From: a bacterium
Lineage (GTDB): Bacteria > Cyanobacteriota > Vampirovibrionia > Gastranaerophilales > Gastranaerophilaceae
DNA: 64,000 nucleotides
NCBI GenBank assembly: GCA_017433195.1
Contig: JAFRHR010000024.1
Coordinates: forward strand, 62,001-126,000
Direction: 5' to 3'
Shown here: one piece after another, positions 58,921 to 64,000 of the stretch
Numbering within the stretch: the stretch's first letter is position 1
Layout: every line of letters starts with the position of its first letter
Notes under the pieces: generated by a model
What the model was told of the DNA's origin: nothing
Database searches by the model: none
What the model saw: only the letters and a program-made list of their open reading frames with translations
Position numbers and translations under genes: made by a program

Positions 58921-60585
58921 CCTCTGTTGTTTACCTGTAAGTTCTTTGCTTCTGCGTTCTCTGTGAAAAGTTATTGCAAATCTGTGTGCTTCATCTCTTA
59001 TTCTCTGGATAAGATATAAAGCATTAGAGTCTTTGGGAAGCATTATTGATTTTGATTTTCTGGGTAAAAATACTTCTTCTTCTCTTTTTGCGAGAGATAC
59101 AATATCAATTCCTGATATGTTCATTTCTTCCGCAATTTCCATAACGGAAGAAAGTTGTCCTTTCCCTCCGTCAATTATTATTAGGTCAGGTTTTTCCCAG
59201 CCTTTTTCTCCCAGACGGTTAAATCTTCTGGTAAGTGTTTCCTGCATTGACAGAAAATCGTCAGGTTTTCCTTCTGCAGATTTTATTTTGAATTTTTTGT
59301 AAGCAGATTTTTTGCTTATTCCGTTTTCAAAGACAACCATTGATGAAACTGTATTTGTCCCCTGAATGTGTGATATATCATAACATTCAATCCTGTGAGG
59401 AAAGTTTTTGAGTTTTAGTTTTTCAGCAAGGTATGCGCCTACCTGATTAAAGTCTTCTCTTATTTTTGACATTTTTTCTATGTTTGCATTTTTCAGAACA
59501 TCATTTGCGTTCTTTTCGGCAAGTAAAGCCAGTTCTTTATCATTTTTAGTTTTTGCATAAGTTATTTTTATATTTTTATTTCCCAAAATTTTAAGCCAGT
59601 TTTCGTACATTGATTTGTTTCCGAGTTCTTCAAGGTGAGTTGAAGTGATTTTGTCGGGAAACTCTGATTTAAGGCTGCCGTAGTATTCTCGGAAAAATGT
59701 TTCAAAAAATTCAGGGACGGTTGCTTCAATGTCAAAATATACGAAATCTCGTTTGTCAATCAAGCGGCCTTCTCTTATTAACAAAATTACAATTGCAAAA
59801 ATTCCTTTTTCTGTGGAAACGGCAATTACATCCTGATTTAGTTTAGTATTTTCGTAAACTACTTTTTGGCGTTCAAGTGTTTTTTCAAGGTCAAAATAAC
59901 TGTCTCTTAGTTTTGCGGCTTTTTCATACTGTTCATTTTCTGAATAAATTTGCATCTGTTCTTTTAGTTTTTCCAAAAGTTCGTTTTGCTTGCCTGATAA
60001 AAAAAGTTCAACCTGAGAAACTAATTTTTTGTATTCTTCTGATGAAACCATATTCTGGCATGGTGCAAGGCATCTTCCTATGTGGTAATATAGGCAGGGT
60101 CTGTTTTTAAATTTCGGGGTTTTACACTGCTTCAGAGGAAACAGTTTTTTTAAATAATCAAGTGTAGAATACATTGCTCTTGCGTCAGTATATGGTCCGT
60201 AATATCTGCCGTGTTCCGGGTTTAAATTCTTTTTTCTGACAACAACAATTCTGGGGTATTCTTCATCTGTAATCAGAAAATAAGGAAATTTTTTATCATC
60301 TTTAAGTAATATGTTGTATTTCGGTTTATATTTTTTTATAAGGTGAGATTCTAAAATAAGGGCTTCGGCTTCGGAATCTGTGATAATGTATTCTAATTTT
60401 TTTATTTGAGATACAAGAACTGTTGTTTTGGGGTTATCGTGTTTTTTGTTGAAATAACTGTGAACACGTCTTTTCAGATTTTTTGCTTTTCCGACATATA
60501 TAATTTCATCTTTGCTGTCGTGATAAAGATAGCATCCCGGAAGTTCGGGAATAAGTTTTAGAGTTTCTTTCAGCTGATTGTTCAT
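58915..60585 (-). CDS. uvrC: UvrABC system protein C, lacking the C-terminal HhH domain
   Basis: 556 residues. The GIY-YIG nuclease domain (GCYLYHDSKDEIIYVGKAKN), Cys-rich region (CLYYHIGRCLAPCQN), UVR motif (YEKAAKLRDSYFDLEKTLE) and RNase H-like domain with IIIDGGKGQLSS are intact. The chain stops at HRERRSKELTGKQQRS, where the family normally continues with two helix-hairpin-helix motifs (~50 residues). No continuation in another frame is visible. No ribosome site; TATAAT is six bases before ATG. It makes incisions in nucleotide excision repair. Confidence 0.9.
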   Translation of the reverse strand: MNNQLKETLKLIPELPGCYLYHDSKDEIIYVGKAKNLKRRVHSYFNKKHDNPKTTVLVSQIKKLEYIITDSEAEALILESHLIKKYKPKYNILLKDDKKFPYFLITDEEYPRIVVVRKKNLNPEHGRYYGPYTDARAMYSTLDYLKKLFPLKQCKTPKFKNRPCLYYHIGRCLAPCQNMVSSEEYKKLVSQVELFLSGKQNELLEKLKEQMQIYSENEQYEKAAKLRDSYFDLEKTLERQKVVYENTKLNQDVIAVSTEKGIFAIVILLIREGRLIDKRDFVYFDIEATVPEFFETFFREYYGSLKSEFPDKITSTHLEELGNKSMYENWLKILGNKNIKITYAKTKNDKELALLAEKNANDVLKNANIEKMSKIREDFNQVGAYLAEKLKLKNFPHRIECYDISHIQGTNTVSSMVVFENGISKKSAYKKFKIKSAEGKPDDFLSMQETLTRRFNRLGEKGWEKPDLIIIDGGKGQLSSVMEIAEEMNISGIDIVSLAKREEEVFLPRKSKSIMLPKDSNALYLIQRIRDEAHRFAITFHRERRSKELTGKQQRS

Positions 60586-60591
60586 AAAAGA

Positions 60592-60597
60592 ATTATA
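60592..60597 (-). promoter_or_regulatory. -10 box placed for a leaderless uvrC transcript
   Basis: On the minus strand TATAAT, six bases (TCTTTT), then ATG. The box overlaps the stop codon of the upstream phosphohexomutase gene, and no -35 match is clear. Confidence 0.4.
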
Positions 60598-61987
60598 TCA
60601 TATTTTTTATCTGAGATTTTAATTGTTCAAGCTTTTTCTCAGAGTCGGTTTCTATATAGCATCTTAAAAGAGGTTCAGTTCCGCTCGGTCTTATTAAAAT
60701 CCAGGTTGTTGTGTCACTGAAATAAATTTTTACTCCGTCTTTTGTATCTTTTTTTGAAATTATCAGCGGTTCAAAAGAGTCAATTTTTGTGTTTTTAAAT
60801 TTTTCAATAACCTGAATAGTTTCATCCTGACTGCTTAGAGGTAAATCTATTCTGTCATTTATAAATTCTGCGTTTGCTATTATTTTTAATTCATTCTGGA
60901 GTTCAGTGAGTTTTATTTTTGTTGCGGCCAAAACTTCAAGAATGAGTAAATTTGCCAAAATCCCGTCTTTTTCCGGAATGTGAGACTGAATACTTAAACC
61001 GCCGGATTCTTCTCCTCCGATAATGAAATCATTTTCCCGCATTGCTTTTCCTACGTGTTTAAATCCGACAGGAGTTTCAATTACTTCAACTCCTAAGTAT
61101 TCAGCAATTTTGTCGAGTAATAAACTTCCTCCGACAGTTTTTATGAGTTTGCCTGAATAATTTTTGTACTTTTTCAGGTACATAAGAAGAATTGATATAA
61201 TTTCGTTCGGTGAAACGTATTCCCCTCTTTCATTTATGACTCCGAATCTGTCGGAGTCGCCGTCATTTGACAAACCTATGGAGTTTGGAGTGTTTTTGAC
61301 TTCTGCAATTAATTCTTTTAAATATTTTGGTTTCGGATCAGGCATAAGTCCTCCGAAATTCTTATCGTGTTTTAAATGCAGGGTTTTATAATTCAGGTTT
61401 AAATTTGCCAAAATTTTATCAAAATATCCTACGGCTGCAGAGTATAAACCATCAAAAATAACTGTTTTATCAAGTGTTGATATTTTATTGAAATCAATAA
61501 TTGATTTCAAATGTTCCAGATAATCGGGGAAAAAGTCAAAAGTAACCAGTTTCCCTGATGAGGTTGGGCTAAAGGACAACGGCTTTCCTATAAAAGATAC
61601 GATTTTATCTGTTGTTTCAGTTTCAGCCGGTCCTGCATAATCCGGAATAAATTTTAACCCCATATATTCAGGGGGGTTATGTGATGCGGTAAACATTAAG
61701 GCACAGGCGTTTAAATGTTTTGCATTGTATGCAAGTACGGGAGTAGGTATTATGTTTTTTGAATAATAAACAGTAAAACCCAATTCACTCAAAATATCAG
61801 CTGATATTTTTGAAAATAAATCTGCTTTGTTTCTCGGATCGTAACCTATAATAATAAGTTTATCCTGCCCGTATGTTTCATATACATAATTTGCAATGGC
61901 TTTTGTTACCAAAATAAGATTTTCCTCATTAAAATCTTTATCTGTAATTGCACGCCAACCGTCTGTCCCAAATTTAATAGTTGCCAT
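60593..61987 (-). CDS. Phosphoglucomutase/phosphomannomutase family enzyme
   Basis: 464 residues of the alpha-D-phosphohexomutase family. The four domains show FGTDGWRAIT, the phosphoserine loop TASHNPPEYMGLK, the metal loop SNDGDSDRFGV, the sugar-binding GGEESGGLS and RPSGTEPLLRCYIE. Substrate (glucose, mannose or glucosamine phosphate) is not certain. AAGGA precedes ATG. It diverges from pheA, and the two promoters overlap. Confidence 0.9.
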   Translation of the reverse strand: MATIKFGTDGWRAITDKDFNEENLILVTKAIANYVYETYGQDKLIIIGYDPRNKADLFSKISADILSELGFTVYYSKNIIPTPVLAYNAKHLNACALMFTASHNPPEYMGLKFIPDYAGPAETETTDKIVSFIGKPLSFSPTSSGKLVTFDFFPDYLEHLKSIIDFNKISTLDKTVIFDGLYSAAVGYFDKILANLNLNYKTLHLKHDKNFGGLMPDPKPKYLKELIAEVKNTPNSIGLSNDGDSDRFGVINERGEYVSPNEIISILLMYLKKYKNYSGKLIKTVGGSLLLDKIAEYLGVEVIETPVGFKHVGKAMRENDFIIGGEESGGLSIQSHIPEKDGILANLLILEVLAATKIKLTELQNELKIIANAEFINDRIDLPLSSQDETIQVIEKFKNTKIDSFEPLIISKKDTKDGVKIYFSDTTTWILIRPSGTEPLLRCYIETDSEKKLEQLKSQIKNMI

Positions 61988-62010
61988 AAATAATTTCCTT
62001 CAAGTATAAT
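61981..62010 (+). promoter_or_regulatory. Promoter for a leaderless pheA transcript
   Basis: TTGCCA (61981-61986), an 18-bp spacer and TATAAT (62005-62010) lie six bases before ATG at 62017. The palindrome ATGATATCAT (62009-62018) overlaps the start, and TATACT on the other strand serves the divergent mutase gene. Confidence 0.6.
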
Positions 62011-62016
62011 GATATC

Positions 62017-62868
62017 ATGGAAATAAAATCTGGTAATATAGATAAAATTGCATACTTAGGTATTGGTGGTTCTTATTCGGAAATTGCAAAAGATATTTTT
62101 TGTCAGAAATACAATATCGAGACTTATCAGTCATCTTTAAGAACAATTGAAGAGATAGTTGATTATGTAGATACATATCCGAATACATTGGGGGTTATTC
62201 CTTATGAGAACCAGATGGAAGGAATTATCAGAAAAACCATTGATAAATTGTCAAAAACAAATAATAAAAATATACAAATACTTGCGGAAGTTGAACTTGA
62301 AATGAACAGCTGCCTGCTTTCAAAAAATTCGGAAATATACAATATATCGGGTATAATTGCACACCCGAAAGCGCTTGCAAATTGCAGAGAGTTTATAAAA
62401 AATGAAATGCCCCTGCATGTGAATATAATAACTGCAAACAGTATGGATGAATCTGCAAGAATGTTAGATTCTTATAATCTTACTTATGCAACAATAGGAA
62501 CGGAAAAAACGGCTGAAGTTTATAATCTGAATATATTAAAAAGAGATATAAACGATTGCAATAATAAAACCAGATTTATTTTAATCGGAGAATATGAAAC
62601 AGCGCCTACAGGGAATGACAAAACAAGTTTTCTTATAAAACTTGAGGACAGAGAAGGGGCTTTGCTTGAAATCACACAAATAATTGTGGAAAATAAGATA
62701 AACATAATCCATGTTGAGTCACGAAAAACAGAAGAAAGTAAAACGGAACAAATGCTTTATCTTGATATAGAAGGACATATAAAAGAAGAAAAAATAAGTA
62801 AAGCGCTTTCTGAAATTGAGAAAAAATCTCTCGGAATAAGAATATTAGGTTCATATGAAAGAGATTAG
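62017..62868 (+). CDS. pheA: Prephenate dehydratase
   Basis: 283 residues. The dehydratase domain (~10-185) has IAYLGIGGSYSEIAK, IPYENQMEG (Gln where Ser is common in ENSxEG) and the active-site NKTRFILIG. An ACT domain (~205-283, KTSFLIKLEDREGALLEIT) gives phenylalanine feedback. It makes phenylpyruvate from prephenate. No chorismate mutase domain is fused. Confidence 0.9.
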   Translation: MEIKSGNIDKIAYLGIGGSYSEIAKDIFCQKYNIETYQSSLRTIEEIVDYVDTYPNTLGVIPYENQMEGIIRKTIDKLSKTNNKNIQILAEVELEMNSCLLSKNSEIYNISGIIAHPKALANCREFIKNEMPLHVNIITANSMDESARMLDSYNLTYATIGTEKTAEVYNLNILKRDINDCNNKTRFILIGEYETAPTGNDKTSFLIKLEDREGALLEITQIIVENKINIIHVESRKTEESKTEQMLYLDIEGHIKEEKISKALSEIEKKSLGIRILGSYERD

Positions 62869-62933
62869 ACATTCGGGGAATAATTTAACTTTATCTTTTG
62901 TTTTATAAATAAAGCAGAAAAGGGAGATTAATT

Positions 62934-63329
62934 ATGAATAAAAATTCGGTAATCATTTTTTTAATACTTGTAATACCCGTAATGCTTTATTACTTGCTTG
63001 ATTCTAGTGTCGCAAAAGTTCAGGGGGTTCCTGAAAATAACGGAATGCCTCAGATAATAAAATTTTCGTCTGCTATGTGTCGTGATTGTCAGGAAATGGA
63101 TAAAATTATGAAAGAAGTTTTTCCTCAGTATCAGGATAAAATTTCATACAGAAATATAATGACTCAGGAACGAACTTCCGAAATAAATAAACTCATAAAA
63201 CAGTATAATGTTCTTGTTGTTCCGACAACCATATTTAAAAATAAAGACGGAAAAACTTTGCACAGAATTGAAGGCAGTATTGAGCCAAAACAGTTAAAAA
63301 AATATATGGATGAAATGATAAATGAATAA
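62934..63329 (+). CDS. Membrane-anchored thioredoxin-like protein
   Basis: 131 residues. N-terminal signal anchor (SVIIFLILVIPVMLYYLL, ~5-22), then a thioredoxin fold with redox-active CRDC (FSSAMCRDCQEM) and the cis-proline loop VLVVPTTIF. It is oriented to the periplasmic side. An AAAGGGAG site lies before ATG. It overlaps the CcdA-like gene by 8 bp, so it probably receives electrons from it. Confidence 0.85.
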   Translation: MNKNSVIIFLILVIPVMLYYLLDSSVAKVQGVPENNGMPQIIKFSSAMCRDCQEMDKIMKEVFPQYQDKISYRNIMTQERTSEINKLIKQYNVLVVPTTIFKNKDGKTLHRIEGSIEPKQLKKYMDEMINE

Positions 63330-64000
63330 TTTGGAAACATTTTTTGCTCAGTATATAAATACAAATAATGCACCTGTTATAATGTTGATGTTTTCCTTTT
63401 TAGGAGGAGTGCTGGCATCGATATTACCCTGTAATCTTGCTATGCTGCCTTTGATTACCGGATATGTTGCAGGACAGGGAAAAAATAAAACTTCTGTTGT
63501 TTTTATTCAGATGGTTTTTATGGTTCTTGGCATGTCCGTTGTTTTTAGTGCAATTGGAGTTTTTTGTGCATTAACCGGAACGGTTTTGGGAAGTTTGGGC
63601 GGTGCATATTTTATACTTATTATGTCGTCAATAATACTTATTATAGGTTTAAAACTTACAGGGCTTCTTGATTTTGAATTTCCTGTTTTGATAAAAAAAA
63701 TACCGCAAAATGAAGGAAACAGTTTAATTTTGTATCCTTTTCTGCTCGGAGTTTTATTTGCAATAGCGGGAAGCCCGTGTTCAACTCCGGTACTTGCTGC
63801 AATTATGGCATTTTCGGTTCTTTCATCAAAAATACTTTTGCCTGTTTTGATGCTGTTTATGTTTGCATTGGGGCAGGGATTGATTCTTATAATAGCAGCA
63901 GTTTTTACTTCAGAAATCAAAAAATTCACAGAAGTTTCAAGATTTTCGGAATGGATAGTAAAAGCGGGAGGCTTACTTTTGATACTTACCTCCCTGATTT
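63322..64000 (+). CDS. ccdA: CcdA/DsbD-like membrane electron carrier, 5' part
   Basis: Open to the window end, 226 residues seen. Several membrane spans begin at LMFSFLGGVLASILPCNLAM; the two redox cysteines are in LPCNLAMLPLITGY and AGSPCSTPVLAAIM, matching the CcdA layout. It passes electrons from cytosolic thioredoxin to periplasmic thioredoxin-like partners for cytochrome c maturation or disulfide reduction. Coupled to the thioredoxin-like gene. Confidence 0.85.
   Translation, partial: MNNLETFFAQYINTNNAPVIMLMFSFLGGVLASILPCNLAMLPLITGYVAGQGKNKTSVVFIQMVFMVLGMSVVFSAIGVFCALTGTVLGSLGGAYFILIMSSIILIIGLKLTGLLDFEFPVLIKKIPQNEGNSLILYPFLLGVLFAIAGSPCSTPVLAAIMAFSVLSSKILLPVLMLFMFALGQGLILIIAAVFTSEIKKFTEVSRFSEWIVKAGGLLLILTSLI

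Noticed and set aside
1-64000. tRNA, rRNA, tmRNA or known riboswitch
   Set aside because: I saw no T-loop consensus, rRNA-like GC-rich block or recognised aptamer in any gap; a covariance-model search would be needed to exclude small ones.

Overview
The window is a strongly AT-rich, densely coded bacterial chromosome segment with housekeeping, flagellar, type IV pilus and accessory genes. It has no rRNA, tRNA, CRISPR array, integrase or transposase that I can recognise. The mix suggests a motile or piliated, largely anaerobic Gram-negative-type bacterium: a 2-hydroxyacyl-CoA dehydratase activator, PPi-dependent phosphofructokinase, fliFGHI, a secretin with PilB/PilC, a GH57/DUF3536 glucan enzyme and low GC. 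My best guess is the non-photosynthetic cyanobacterial sister lineage Vampirovibrionia/Melainabacteria (Gastranaerophilales type). That assignment is an inference from gene style, not a database result.

Layout. 1-7.2 kb: dehydratase activator (cut by the window edge), a two-domain glycosyltransferase, an AlaR/AlaT-like regulator-aminotransferase pair, glyS and a small unknown. 7.3-13.3 kb: bioD-rsmD, then fliF-fliG-fliH-fliI. 13.3-33.9 kb: mainly minus-strand core genes, including an EF-hand protein, a GH57 enzyme, pepA, an Orn/Lys/Arg decarboxylase, MscS, adenine deaminase, mtnA, a TPR protein, a DivIC-like protein, gatA, holB-holA, DUF378 and nagZ. 33.9-49.6 kb: an accessory region. It holds intergenic inverted repeats, a small FKG-motif protein, a PPi-phosphofructokinase with an unusual N-terminal extension, a lipoprotein, an HNH-like protein and a tandem array of 13 paralogous genes. 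49.7-55.5 kb: GspC/PilP-like protein, secretin, PilB and PilC. 55.7-64 kb: speH, hom-thrC, zinc-ribbon protein, uvrC, phosphohexomutase, pheA, and a thioredoxin-CcdA pair cut by the window end.

The most unusual content is the 10.7-kb array of 13 tandem paralogs (252-271 residues). Every copy has an N-terminal segment of the type INPIQFNF...KPQNTV...DTVSFSG, a variable linker, a core that reads to me as a divergent GNAT acyltransferase fold (Y-x-G-x-[GA]-H-L, then a P-x-H-Y helix), and an invariant C-terminal PIF. The short N-terminal F-[ST]-G or F-K-G motif recurs in the PPi-phosphofructokinase and in the small protein upstream of it. These genes also share an upstream element: a TGTAAA box placed 47-48 or 56-60 bp before a TATAAA-like box. 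The combination of tag and promoter suggests a co-regulated set of proteins with a common N-terminal signal. The array's promoters alternate in two types, giving transcription units of 4-2-4-2-1 genes.

Other links: SpeH and the decarboxylase (polyamine synthesis), MtnA (recycling of the methylthioadenosine by-product) and adenine deaminase form a plausible polyamine/purine/methionine salvage theme. Several genes (bioD, nagZ, pheA, holA, uvrC) have a -10 box exactly six bases before ATG and no ribosome binding site, which points to leaderless mRNAs.
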